DNA of 64,000 nt from the NCBI GenBank assembly GCA_964017065.1, contig OZ024788.1, forward strand, positions 1-64,000, read 5' to 3'. Shown here piece by piece: positions 32,198-44,194 of the stretch (positions are counted from its first letter, which is position 1; every line of letters starts with the position of its first letter). A program made the translations under genes and the position numbers. This DNA comes from Haliclona indistincta. Lineage: Eukaryota > Porifera > Demospongiae > Haplosclerida > Chalinidae. The notes beneath the pieces are model-generated. The model saw only the letters and a program-made list of their open reading frames with translations. It had not been told where the DNA came from and ran no database searches.

Positions 32198-34934
32198 GTG
32201 ACTGCTCCCTCTTCAGGTGATTTCTATGCTACTCGTCACTCTAACTTATCTCAAGTTCATCTCGTTCTTCATCTCATTACTGATCATAAAGCAGTGAGTA
32301 GCCCTGGGCTCAGTGCTCGCCATCCTATCATGCAAGGGCTCAAGACGTGCTTGAGGACAATATCACAACATGGTATACACAATGTGGTCATACCATTACT
32401 ACTGGTACATACCATGGAACCAGTAAGTCACACACACACACAGTAGCTATACTATCATGTACCCTAGGAGATGACCATCACACACGCACACAGTAGCTAC
32501 TATCATGTACCCTAGGAGATGACCATCGCACACACACACAGTAGCTGCTATCATGTACCCTAGGAGATGACCATCACACACGCACACAGTAGCTACTATC
32601 ATGTACCCTAGGAGATGACCATCACACACACACACAGTAGCTACTATCATGTACCCTAGGAGATGACCATCACACACGCACACAGTAGCTACTATCATGT
32701 ACCCTAGGAGATGACCATCACACACGCACACAGTAGCTACTATCATGTACCCTAGGAGATGACCATCACACACACACACAGTAGCTACTATCATGTACCC
32801 TAGGAGATGACCATCACACACAGTAGCTACTATCATGTGCCCTAGGAGATGACCATCACACACACACACAGTAGCTACTATCATGTACCCTAGGAGATGA
32901 CCATCACACACGCACACAGTAGCTACTATCATGTACCCTAGGAGATGACCATCACACACGCACACAGTAGCTACTATCATGTACCCTAGGAGATGACCAT
33001 CACACACGCACACAGTAGCTACTATCATGTACCCTAGGAGATGACCATCACACACAGTAGCTACTATCATGTACCCTAGGAGATGACCATCACACACACA
33101 CACAGTAGCTACTATCATGTACCCTAGGAGATGACCATCACACACACACACAGTAGCTATACTATCATGTACCCTAGGAGATGACCATCACACACACACA
33201 CAGTAGCTACTATCATGTACCCTAGGAGATGACCATCACACACGCACACAGTAGCTACTATCATGTACCCTAGGAGATGACCATCACACACAGTAGCTAC
33301 TATCATGTACCCTTGGAGATGACCATCACACAGTAGCTATACTATCATGTACCCTAGGAGATGACCATCACACACAGTAGCTACTATCATGTACCCTAGG
33401 AGATGACCATCACACAGTAGCTATACTATCATGTACCCTAGGAGATGACCATCACACACAGTAGCTACTATCATGTACCCTAGGAGATGACCATCACACA
33501 GTAGCTATACTATCATGTACCCTAGGAGATGACCATCACACACACACAGTAGCTATACTATCATGTACCCTAGGAGATGACCATCACACAGTAGCTATAC
33601 TATCATGTACCCTAGGAGATGACCATCACACACACACACAGTAGCTACTATCATGTACCCTAGGAGATGACCATCACACACACACAGTAGCTACTATCAT
33701 GTACCCTAGGAGATGACCATCACACACACACACACACAGTAGCTATACTATCATGTACCCTAGGAGATGACCATCACACACACACACAGTAGCTATACTA
33801 TCATGTACCCTAGGAGATGACCATCACACACACACACAGTAGCTATACTATCATGTACCCTAGGAGATGACCATCACACACACACACAGTAGCTATACTA
33901 TCATGTACCCTAGGAGATGACCATCACACACACACACAGTAGCTATACTATCATGTACCCTAGGAGATGACCATCACACACACACACAGTAGCTACTATC
34001 ATGTACCCTAGGAGATGACCATCACACACGCACACAGTAGCTACTATCATGTACCCTAGGAGATGACCATCACACACAGTAGCTACTATCATGTACCCTA
34101 GGAGATGACCATCACACAGTAGCTATACTATCATGTACCCTAGGAGATGACCATCACACACACACAGTAGCTATACTATCATGTACCCTAGGAGATGACC
34201 ATCACACAGTAGCTATACTATCATGTACCCTAGGAGATGACCATCACACACACACACAGTAGCTACTATCATGTACCCTAGGAGATGACCATCACACACA
34301 CACAGTAGCTACTATCATGTACCCTAGGAGATGACCATCACACACACACACACACAGTAGCTATACTATCATGTACCCTAGGAGATGACCATCACACACA
34401 CACACAGTAGCTATACTATCATGTACCCTAGGAGATGACCATCACACACACACACAGTAGCTATACTATCATGTACCCTAGGAGATGACCATCACACACA
34501 CACACAGTAGCTATACTATCATGTACCCTAGGAGATGACCATCACACACACACACAGTAGCTATACTATCATGTACCCTAGGAGATGACCATCACACACA
34601 CACACAGTAGCTACTATCATGTACCCTAGGAGATGACCATCTATCATGTACCCTAGGAGATGACCATCACATGGTGTCTGAAGAGAGCTGAGCTTGTCTT
34701 CAAGTGTGTCAAAGGGTTCATGCTGGAGGACAGTACATGGCGTGGGGACAAGGCCTGGACCGTACAGTTCCTCATTCCAATGGTAGCTCCTCCCATGACC
34801 ACACCTTATTATTGGCCACACCCTCTTCATTGCAGGCTACATCTCAAGACCTGTTTGATCAGATCACAGATCTACTGCCAAGAACCTTCAGAATAGCAGC
34901 CACTAGGGACCTTAGCCACACCACACTACACTAG
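29446..34934 (+). CDS. FERRY3: FERRY complex subunit 3 (C12orf4) homologue
   Basis: Ten exons join to 579 aa (human about 552): 29446-29736, 29796-30019, 30064-30163, 30203-30320, 31465-31590, 31663-31860, 31908-32159, 32217-32422, 34657-34782, 34836-34934. Diagnostic stretches match the C12orf4 family in order: [78 protein letters not shown] and the closing [17 protein letters not shown]. The human protein is part of a Rab5 effector complex that links mRNAs and ribosomes to early endosomes. Two introns (30321-31464 and 32423-34656) are filled with minisatellites that copy their own splice junction, so the gene is three times longer than its coding content needs. Confidence 0.92.
30318..31448. 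repeat. 39-bp minisatellite spanning the FERRY3 exon 4 donor
   Basis: About 29 copies. Each contains CAG|GTTAGCATTAT, the end of exon 4 plus its donor. The 39-bp period is a multiple of three, which creates a 390-aa open frame on the minus strand ([13 protein letters not shown] repeats) that is not a gene. Confidence 0.95.
32430..34656. repeat. 36-54-bp VNTR spanning the FERRY3 exon 9 acceptor
   Basis: Roughly 45-50 copies. Each contains TACCCTAG|GAGATGACCATCAC, the acceptor and first 14 bases of exon 9, joined by a variable CA/CG run and 'agtagctactatc' or 'agtagctatactatc'. The last copy (34654-34670) is the real acceptor. A block at about 33340-33990 is repeated at about 33960-34620, a higher-order duplication of about 620 bp. 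Confidence 0.95.
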
Positions 34935-35051
34935 AACAGTAATGATTATCTGTAATATATCTATGCTAGAACCAACTGCATGTTTGTGAAAATGTAACTA
35001 TAGCAACATAAATTATGATGAATGATCTGTGTAGTAAGTACTGATTGTGTC

Positions 35052-35664
35052 TCATTTGAGGTAAGTAACGTGCGGCCATATCTTCATCACTACTCGTCCG
35101 TACACTAGTCCGAGTGGCACTGGTCCAAACTCTCTTGAGTCATATGATACTAACTTGCAGTCACCCTCCACCCACACATGGCCTCGAGGTACCTATGAGC
35201 AATCTGGTTAGTCTGATCTAGCATGCATCGTTACTCACCACTGATAGCTTGTGATAGTGAGCTGGCAGTCTGTCCCCAGCAACATGTGTGACCCGCTTGC
35301 AGATCAGGTCATTAGGCTGGTCCGGTTGCCGCACAACCACTATATCATTCCTATAACAAATCGTCCAATCAGATTGCATGATTATTAGTCTGAAGTTAAC
35401 CTTGAGACTTTTTTAGTGATTAAATCCACTAGTATGACGTCATTAACATCTGTGCTGTTGATAGTTGGATACATTGACTGCTGCTCGCACTGCATTCGAG
35501 TACACGCGTGTGTAATGCGAGTCCACACACGCGTCGTAACAACAGCTCACTGTAGCCAGCGTGACGATGTGATTGGTCACTACATGATAGCAGCATCCTC
35601 CATACACTGTTGCCGCCATCACCTTGATAGCCCGCCAACACCATGCTGCAGACACACTCAGCAT
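35052..35664 (-). CDS. IMMP1L: Mitochondrial inner membrane protease subunit 1
   Basis: Four minus-strand exons, 35551-35664, 35401-35489, 35239-35350 and 35052-35192, give 151 aa (human 166). After an N-terminal hydrophobic helix come QSMYPTI with the catalytic Ser43, NDIVVV, and ICKRV with the catalytic Lys86, then GD, GHVWVEGD, DSREFGPVPLGLVYGRV and KIWP, the order seen in IMP1/LepB-type signal peptidases. It would cleave sorting signals of proteins delivered to the intermembrane space. The usual GPSM is CEQQSM here, but Ser-Met is kept. It converges with FERRY3 (117 bp between stops) and diverges from the golgin gene. Confidence 0.9.
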
Positions 35665-35867
35665 CACTCTCGACTCGAGCGAGCACACATGAAGAGGCGT
35701 GTTCTGACCACACCTACAGCGGTGCGCATTATATGGAGTAACTTCTTCTTTGTCTCTATCTTGTAGCCGAGCAGCACTGCAGTGGCTAGCACATCTGTAG
35801 CAGCTGGTGAGTGACTAGTGATTGAGCAGGAGTGACCGAGGTGTACTAGCTGCATACAGCTAGCGCG
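35665..35867. promoter_or_regulatory. Bidirectional promoter, IMMP1L / golgin
   Basis: 203 bp between divergent start codons at 35664 (-) and 35868 (+). It carries the 5' leaders and promoters of both genes by position; no specific element was recognised. Confidence 0.5.
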
Positions 35868-38800
35868 ATGTCTAGCAAGCGGTTTGACAGGAGCACATAC
35901 TCGCAGTCCTCATCCTCACAGCTGCTAGATGCGTTAGAGCAGGAGCATGAGAAGGCTAATATATATGAGGCGAGATTTAGAGGTCAGTAGAGCAGCTAGA
36001 TCACGTGACTAGTATGTGTATGTATGATAGATGTGGTCCGAGCCTATAAGGGCATTATGAAGGAGAAGGAGGCACTAGAGGCCAGTCTGAAGGCACTGAG
36101 TGTATCACGTGATCAATCACACAATCAGTCGTGTGACAGCATTACTCCTCTGGAGCCATTGTCTAGTGAGGGAGAGGAAGATGGTGGCAACAGCAACAAG
36201 GTGGAACAAGGTATGGAGTATTCATGATGTGTGTGTCACTGTATTGGGCCGACCGGTAGATGGTGAAGAGGAGATGATGTCACTAAGACAGCAGGTGACG
36301 ACACTAGCTCAAGCACTGAACACACTCACGATAGAGAAGAGCAAGATGGAGTCATCATTCCAACAAGATAAGAGAGGTCTACTGGTGGGTGATAATATGA
36401 GTGAGTGATTGGTATGATGCTGAGTCCAGTCTCACCAAGAGGCACTCAGCCAGCAACTAGTATCAGAGAGAGAGAGAGGAGAGCAGGAGAAAGTGTCAGT
36501 GCAGCGACAACTAGAGATGGTGCAGCACTCTTTGCAGCTAGAGCAGAGAGCCAGGGAAGAGGAGCAACGTCACCATGGCGACATGCTGAGAGAGCTACAA
36601 GCACTGATATCTAGTGAAAGAGCTTCCAAACAATCACTATCTGACAAGCTGAAAGAGACAGAGAACAAGATGGCTGAGCTAGAGATCACTGTAACCAAGT
36701 GAGTATATCACGACCATCATGAGCTGGAGTCTTGTCCAGATCGCAGGAGCAGCAACAGCAGCTATCAGATCAGCTAGCCGGACAACATCACTCATCAACT
36801 GCCGTCAAGAAGCTGCAACAAGATCTGCTCAGAATGAAGGCATGTTGTAGCCTAGGCAACTTTGTTGTGCGCAACCAGGCAACAATGTTGCCTGCAAAAT
36901 AATCACGTTGTATGTCATGCGAATTCAAAGCAGCATATGTAGTGTATCAGTGTTCTCTCCAGGATTAAACATTCAAGTGGTGCAGGGACATATAATATCC
37001 AAAATTAAAAAAAAAACTAGCACTTTTGGAATGTGTATAGTCTATAACTATGATTTCAAGCACACAATAACCCCAAAATAGTGCATATCTTGATATTCAA
37101 GTGGTGCGGTACCACTCAAAAACAGCCTAACGAGAACTCTGTAGTGTATCATCATTGCCATGTCATCCTGATATTATTGATGATGATATTAGGAGGAACA
37201 TGAATTATCATTGACAATAGAACATCAACGAGTGAACGAGGCTGATCGTAGACTACAGCAACAAGCACAGGTATGGCAGCTTCCTCCCTCTCTCTTCCTT
37301 ATTCACTGTCTTCCTCTTCAACTTCCTCCCTCTCTCTCAGCATGAAGAGGCCAGGGTTGCTAATCTGGAGACAAAGCTATCTGAGCTGAGTGATATCGTA
37401 GGTAGCTATGATCGACAGAGAGAAGCCGACACCGTTCAGATCCAGTGAGTGACACTAGCAGTGCTGTGATCATGTGATGTGTGTATGACAGGAAGCTAAA
37501 GGAGAGGATAGCACAGCTAGACACTGAGAACACATCCCTCACTACAGCTCATGTTAACAGGTTTGGCTGAGTAGCTTTTGAAGTGCAACATACTCACACA
37601 CACACACACACGCTCACTCACACAGGAATGAGCCACTAGGTGACGAGGAAGCGATTGCTGCATTACATGAAAAGATCACTAAGTTAAAGGTCTGTTTGAT
37701 CAATCTCTCTTCACTCATCATGTCGTGTTGCAGGCATTACTAAGAGTAGCTACCATGAAGGTTATAGAGCGCCCCTCTCCTCTCTCTAATATTGATGGTG
37801 AGCGACTCGTTACTGTACTAATGACAGGGTCATCCTCTCGTAGATATGACAGTATCTGAGTATTCCGATCTACTATCATCCGAACCCTCTAAGAAGGTAC
37901 CATTACTCAACGATCTAGCTACCTAGCCATCTATCTATCTTGTGTCAAGGATTATCAACAAGAGCTGTCCCAACTAAGAGATGAGTTTGATAGTTACAAG
38001 AAGAAGGCTCAATCTGTGCTACGCAGCAAGAGCAGTCAGGTGAGAGAGGTTAATAGCATCCGCCATTACTCAGTGTCTCTCTCAGCAAGCAGAGACCAGC
38101 CATGATGTGAGGAGAGAGCTAGAGAGAGCTTTAGTGCGAGAGGAGGAGCTACAGAGCACTATAGAAGAAGAGAGAGAGAAGAGCTCAATGCAGACACAGC
38201 AATTAAGAGAAGAGTTAAGGAGAGTTCATGATCAACACAATCACAAAGTATTGCAGCTGGACCTGCAGTATAAGGTACACCTGTCTGACCTGTGTGATGA
38301 GTGTATGGATTGGTGGTGTATCTGTGTTGTAGCAAAAGTTGACCGATCTTCAAATCAGCATTCAAACAGCGAGAGAGAGGACCAAGAAAATAATGGAGGA
38401 GAAAGATTCTGAGATAATGTTACTTCGTGAAGGATTGTGTTCACAGAGGAAACCCTCAGACAGCGCTCAATTGCCAGGTAATTATCAGTATACTCTTTTA
38501 GTGCATTGCCGAGTGTGTTGGACGAGGTGGCCGAGTGGTTAAGGCGATGGACTGCTAATCCATTGTGCTCTGCACGCGTGGGTTCGAATCCCATCCTCGT
38601 CGCTTTTTAATCTTTTTCTTTTTTGTTATTTTCATTTTTTGCACGTTTACAGACATAGTACGCAAAACATCACGACAAAACTCCAGTTCAGAGGCGATAC
38701 AAGAGCTACTGGATCAGGTATGGAGTCGTGTACGTCATGACGATTAATATTATTATCCAAAATTAATGTTTTTAGTCAGGACCTCAATATGGTGAAGTAA

Positions 38801-39217
38801 AGTTGTTTCTTCATGCTCAAGAACAGCATCGTGTTAGTCAAGAGCTAGCACAACTCAGACACAAGAGATTGGAACTAGAGGATACAGTCCGAGACCTGAC
38901 CGAACGGTATTAGAACCATTCTTACTAATAGTATTCATGACTTCCTTCATTATTATACAGTGAACAGAAATACTCTGAACAGAATCAACTACTCAAATCA
39001 GAGATCAGGAAACTAGAGAGAGACAGGTATAGTAGCCAGCTATATGAAGTGAGCTAGGTCACTGGCTATGTACAGGTCTAGAGAGACAGAAAATATGGAG
39101 TACTTGAAGAACATTGTAATTCACTTCATGTCTTCTGATGCTGTCGGCAGAGAGCAACTAGTGACGCCACTATCTACTGTACTACACTTTACCCCTACCG
39201 AGGTGGGTGTGGTTTAA
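35868..39217 (+). CDS. GCC1: GRIP-domain golgin, GCC1-like
   Basis: Eighteen exons join in phase to 682 aa. Coding boundaries: 35868-35982, 36031-36210, 36260-36384, 36430-36698, 36740-36839, 37193-37270, 37341-37444, 37492-37560, 37626-37689, 37734-37797, 37844-37896, 37950-38039, 38086-38274, 38333-38477, 38653-38717, 38776-38906, 38961-39026, 39076-39217. Almost the whole chain is predicted coiled coil rich in E, Q, K and L. The last 42 residues form a GRIP domain: NMEYLKNIVIHF, then REQLVTPLSTVLHFTPTE, closest in wording to GCC1/GCC88. GRIP domains bind Arl1-GTP and place golgin tethers on the trans-Golgi network. The intron after exon 5 begins GC rather than GT. The intron after exon 14 contains a tRNA gene. 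Confidence 0.82.
38521..38602 (+). tRNA. tRNA-Ser (anticodon GCT)
   Basis: 82 nt fold as a class II tRNA: acceptor stem GACGAGG/CCTCGTC, a D arm with GGTTAAGGC, anticodon loop CTGCTAA giving GCT, a variable arm typical of tRNA-Ser, and a T arm with GGTTCGAATCC. No CCA is encoded, and a T5 run at 38604-38608 can end pol III transcription. It lies inside an intron of the golgin gene, on the same strand. Confidence 0.96.
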
Positions 39218-39341
39218 TATGTCACATGATGAGATACTGATATAAAACACTCGATCATTAGCTACAATGAGTTGGTTCTGCTAACTCTAGTTATTATAAT
39301 GTATGACGGACGACGGATGAAGATAGCTGATGGTGTTGGTG

Positions 39342-41073
39342 CTATATCACACCTTCTAGGTTCTGCATAGCCACGATGAGTGAGACTAACTCAAAGAATC
39401 CAAACCCCAGTCCTATACCACCGATATAGTACAGATGATAACGTATGTCGTCTGAGATGTAGTACTGACAACCCTGCAGTGAACAATGGGTTAATAGATG
39501 CAGTGAACAATGGGTTAATAGATGCAGTGAACAATGGGTTAATAGATGCAGTGAACAATGGGTTAATAGTATCTAATAAACTCACTATTTTCGGAGCCTC
39601 TCTGGTATTGTCACGGAAAACACATGCTCTATCGCAATCAGCCGTTGGTATAGGTTCATGTAGTGTGGCATTATAGTCTGATACACCGTTCTTAATACCA
39701 CAGCAATTATACTGAAAGAGGGGAGGGAGAGATTGGTGTGATATGTCTGTATTGCAGAGCTTACGTTATCTCTGAATGATTGTCTGAGAGTAGCAGTCTC
39801 ATTGAATGATGATGACGTACTGAAGACAGATACCATGTTGCTTCCTACCTCTTCATACTATAGTGTGAGCAGCATTAGTAATGGTATCATAGCAAGGATG
39901 AGCTACTGACCACATAGAACCATTGGTGTAATCCGAACACACCGGCCGCTAGTGTTGGTAGCATCACGAATCCAAATGACAGAGCATACTGTATGTATGG
40001 ATGGGATTTAATCAACATGTGTTGACTTCCTGTCAGTCTTGCCTAGTGTACTTGTCTATGGCTTGTAACTATCAATACTGAAACTAGTTCATCATCAGGG
40101 CTGCCACCACCATACTCGGCAACTATTATGGTGGACACAATATAATACCAGGAGCGTATAAAAGGAAGGAGCGTGTAACTAACAGAAATATCGGAGCCTA
40201 AAGTCCGCCGCTTGCGCTGCAAAAACCTTCCTTATAAGGAAGGTTTTTGCAGGCCGCATAAGACGGCGATCATAGCTCTGGCTGAACGCTTGCTTGTTTT
40301 AGCCGGAGACGGGCAGGACGAGACGTGGATGAATGTATAGGTAGGAAGTAGCGAGCCACAACGCGCAAAGAAAGGCCCAAGTTCCAAGTAGCAACAGCGC
40401 ACGGCGGCGGACTTTAGGCTTCGATATTACTAAGCGTATACGGTAGTTGAACGCTCCTTCCCTTCATACGCTCCTGATAATACATAGTACCATCAGATGC
40501 ACTGCTTCAGCATCGTCCGGGCTGTCACGGCATCATCCGGGCTGTCACAGCTATCTCATCCAATGGGTCAGACATGGGCTGATTTGGTGTCAGTATTTTA
40601 ATTAGGCGTGAATATTAGTATACAGACAGTGACTTAAGCCGTTAACAGGTAGAGATATCACTCGTGTTGGACCCTCGTTTAATTGCATGCCCACTAATGC
40701 TACTGATAATGTTCCAACAATGACTATCTGTTGCTATGGTTACTTACTATAGTGATCAATATTCGTTGCTGTAGAAACATGCCCAGTATTCCTAGCAGAG
40801 AGAGGACCACTTTGACCACGCCCACCAGTATAAAGAGTGCACCTCCGGTCAGATATACCGATCGTGTGAAGGCACCGAATCCTTGAAGCACAAAGATATT
40901 GTAGATACCCACCGCTAACATACCAGCTCCTATACCCTGCAGTGACAGAGATTGCTCAGTGATCTGCTAGCAGCACACAGGGCGTACCGCCCGCCCGCTA
41001 GCCGCTTTCTTACAAAGTACAAGATATTGAATAGCAGGAACGCGAGGCGTTGCTTTACAGACAGCTGCCCCAT
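39342..41073 (-). CDS. Tetraspanin
   Basis: Six minus-strand exons, 41014-41073, 40748-40936, 39911-39988, 39765-39857, 39586-39711 and 39342-39473, give 225 aa. Four hydrophobic segments are present. The large extracellular loop has the family CCG motif (YNCCGIKNG) with further Cys residues, and the final helix is FGFFELVSLIVAM. Tetraspanins organise partner proteins in membrane microdomains. The first small loop is typical, but the usual GCCG after TM2 is replaced by LGILG. The 759-bp intron 2 harbours a MITE. The last intron has four 24-bp repeats that copy its 3' end but with CTGCAT in place of the acceptor. Confidence 0.88.
40149..40476. mobile_element. 328-bp MITE in a tetraspanin intron
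   Basis: Imperfect inverted ends of about 70 bp begin CAGGAGCGTAT and end ATACGCTCCTG. A 7-bp direct repeat ATAATAC flanks it (40142-40148 and 40477-40483). A central palindrome CAAAAACCTTCC/GGAAGGTTTTTG lies near 40220-40250. The termini and duplication length match the element at 17859-18551. Confidence 0.9.
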
Positions 41074-42098
41074 GGCTCCCTCCTCTCACTAGTTTACAAG
41101 GGCTAGATGACTGCGATCACGGAAACAAACGCTTACAAAAGCACATCCCATGTACGGAAACTAATCAACCTGCGTGGGCGGCACCCTGCCGCGATGCGTG
41201 GGCCTTGTAATTGTACAGTTGTTTGCGAAGATCTTGCATAACGGAAGCGAAAGCGGAAGTATGACGTTGGCCAATCAAACGTACGTAGGCGTGACCAACT
41301 GAAGCTGTACACGTGACGAAAAGTGAATTTGATTGGCCAGTACGTGTCACACTTCCGCTTTCGCTTCCGTTATGCAAGATCTTCGCAAACAACTGTATGC
41401 GTGCCAGGCACAATGTAGTATTTATTATATGTTATTTAGAGCGCAGCTTTGAATGGAGTTAACCACATAGTGGGGTGGGCGGGTTATGCAACTGCCTCAC
41501 TCCCAAAAGCAAATACCCATCGGGTATGAAGCCAGTCTACGGGCACGTGACTGTCATACTCACGCATGCGCCGTGAGCAGGTACGAGCACGCTGTCAGAG
41601 CTAGAAGTGTCACAGCTAGCTCAGTGGTCGATACTACTGCGTTCTCCCTCCGTCCCCCCTCTATCCAGGAAAACTCTCCGCCAGCGTGTACACCTGGCGT
41701 GATGGCGTGGGCACGCTGAAGCTCCGCCTTCACGGACCGCCTACCAAAATAGGCGTACCCATGGGCGGGGCGTGAGGTGTGACCACGCCCCTCGGGCACA
41801 CTTCCCATCGTAAGGTGGGCAGTGTGGGTTAATTCCCCCATCGGGTCGGGTCTGCCACCAGTTAAAGGGAACGGTAAGTGGTTAACCCTAGTGATACGTG
41901 TTCACTAGCACTGACTATATACTAGCTGCATGTGATTACACCTTTCTCTCTCTGCTGCAGATACAAACTGTGAGGAGACGAATGGCAGCCAGACACTGGC
42001 TATCATCTCCCAGCAGCAGTAGCTCCAACCACTAACATGATCAATAATAATTATGTTTTTAAAATAAAAATGATAATGATAGTTACTGATAATGATAG
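41074..42098. other. Intergenic, tetraspanin promoter side, with foldback
   Basis: No firm gene. A foldback with perfect 46-bp arms lies at 41215-41260 and 41351-41396 (ACAGTTGTTTGCGAAGATC start), about 140 bp upstream of the tetraspanin start. A possible small spliced + frame (donor about 41870, acceptor about 41961, stop near 42020) lacks a clear start codon and is not annotated as a gene. Confidence 0.5.
41214..41397. repeat. Foldback element with 46-bp perfect arms
   Basis: The arms at 41215-41260 and 41351-41396 are exact reverse complements around a 90-bp loop that is itself partly self-complementary. Likely a small MITE; no target duplication resolved. Confidence 0.85.
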
Positions 42099-44040
42099 TT
42101 ACTGCAGAATCTTCATCCATACTATAGTATCGAGTACATCACTGCTTAGACGCCTGCAGCACGTGAGAGTAACACTGTCATGTGACTAGTAACATACCTG
42201 AGAGCATAGGTTGGTGTGTTAGCGTCATAGAGAACAAACAAATTGTACTGATCACGATTGATAGCGTATCCCTTGAAGTGCTATAATGGCAAGATGAGGA
42301 TTGTCATGTATGACTAGTGTGTGTGGTGTGTGTGTGCGTGGTGTGTGTGTGTGTGTGTGTGTGTGTGTGACTCACTGTGGTGCACACACTCCTTCAGTGT
42401 GTGCGTGTGTGTGTGTGTGTGTGTGACTCACTGTGGTGCACAGGTACGTCTCCTTCAGCGTGTGTGGTATTCTCTCAGTCACATGATGTCCGGCTTGTTC
42501 ATCGTCATGGTTACTAGATGGCGTCATGGCTGTGGGTAATAAGCTACCAGCTACTGTGCAATAGAACTGCTTTAGGTATTGCCTCTTCTTGTCCTCTCCT
42601 AGTGACCCGTGGTATCCTAGGAGACAGGAAGGGTGGAGTTACAATGTTGACTAGCAGCATACCAGCACTGAGCAGTGTTGGGTGCCCCTCATTGCCACCC
42701 ATCGTGTACGTTACGCATTTCTTATTCTGAAGGTGAACTAGACTAAATCCCAGGACAGCTGGATCCAGGCTCAGTCTGTTAGCTAGTGAGTGTTGATGGC
42801 TCTGTGCTAGCTCAGTGAGTGAGTCACCAACGAGTGACCAGAACTGGTGTACTAGTTGCTGTGCTGATGGGAGAGACGGCTCAGCATCGCACAGCACTAC
42901 CAAGCTAATATCAGCAGTGAGAGAGAATACGAGCAGTCTATGAGCGAGATTGGGGCTAGCATTAGGTAGGAAGACAGGCACATCACAACATTGAGAGGGA
43001 GGGAGACATGACAGGAAGAGGTGAAGAAGATTGAGCTCCAGAGAGGTGAGTTGCCACCTGGAGGAAAGACAAAGGAGGGAGGGTTTAGTAGTGAATAATT
43101 TTTATTATAGATACTAACCAGCTATCAGTGGCTAACAGTAGGTCACTATAGATACTAACCAGCTATCAGTGGCTAACAGTAGGTCACTATAGATACTAAC
43201 CAGCTATCAGTGGCTAACAGTAGGTCACTATGACCAACAGTGACACAGCAGTATCCACTCTGCATTGCTTCAGTGAATGACTCAAGACAAGTCTATTATG
43301 AGAAATGGAGTCAGTAATGCAACAACATGGTCTCCACTCACTGATATCGAAGCAGTGTCATGGTGGACAGCTACATCAGTGCATCGTGTCAGAGAGCACA
43401 TCAATGGCCCACCTCCAGCAAGAAGATGATCAATGAGGCCATAACAGCACTATACAACACAGCTAGTGATGACAAGGATGAGTATTGAGCACAGGTACCT
43501 TCAGCTCTCTCTTCATTATCTCTACATTACCAGTCACTAACATGTCCAAACCAACCAACAGTACCTGTGATGAAGAAGGTGTGGTTATCACCATCAGACC
43601 ACACCCACTCACTCACCATAGCATTGAACACTAGCTCTAACAGGTACTGCAGATCATTGTCACACGATGAGCTGTCGTCAGCCATTAGAATGATGAGAGT
43701 CATACTAGGGAGGGAGGGGGGGAGGAAGGGAGAGAGGGAGGGAGATAAAGATATCAATTAACCAGCATCTGATATGGATATAGAACACACATACCAATCA
43801 TTAAAACACTTCCATGAAGTCCTCATGTTTCCGCTGGTGCAGCTCTTTAGAGCACAGCGAGCATTGGACGTGAAGAAATGTGCGCCATTGAGCGATGCTA
43901 CCACAGGAAAGGACAACTGATGGAGCCATTACTAGTTACTGTCGTCATCATGATGGGTGGCTCACCTGAGGTACGTTACCTCGTGTTCTGATGAATAGCG
44001 GTACTCCACTACCAGCAGATACTGCTGCTAGGTATGCCAT
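42099..44040 (-). CDS. FUZ: Fuzzy planar cell polarity effector homologue
   Basis: Eleven minus-strand exons give about 396 aa (human 418): 43966-44040, 43795-43916, 43617-43704, 43499-43564, 43413-43449, 43342-43370, 43201-43292, 42555-43057, 42432-42472, 42198-42280, 42099-42153. Similarity to FUZ runs throughout: SAGSGVPLF, FPVVASLNGAHFF, VFNAMVLLVGLD, FTEAMQSG, PVFLPNASPNLAHRLL, and a C-terminal DVLDTIVW block. FUZ is part of the CPLANE complex that works in ciliogenesis and ciliary transport. The exon 8/9 junction near 42472-42555 is the least certain. Exon 7 sits in a 39-bp triplicate that copies its donor, and exon 9 has a second partial copy at about 42365-42405. Confidence 0.85.
43112..43230. 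repeat. 39-41-bp triplicate spanning the FUZ exon 7 donor
   Basis: Three copies of a unit holding about 29 exon bases (ending GATAGCTG) plus donor GTTAGTATCTAT. The first in transcript order (43201) keeps the frame; reading through into the second hits a stop. Confidence 0.9.
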
Positions 44041-44194
44041 CTCTATATCTCCCACGCTGACCCCGCCCCTGCTCCGCCCATTGTAAAAAATGTGCATGGT
44101 CAAAAAATAATTTCAATGAACAAAATTGTTTAGTAATAGAACTGATATGGATCGTGTACTGTATCTGTATCAATCTGTATCAATCATAGCTGTA

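Noticed and set aside
32447..33151. 234-aa minus-strand frame with [14 protein letters not shown] repeats
   Set aside because: Read-through of the FERRY3 intron 8 VNTR.
41486..42030. Possible small + strand gene upstream of FUZ's 3' end
   Set aside because: A plausible donor and acceptor and a short second exon exist, but there is no start codon in frame and no recognisable protein.
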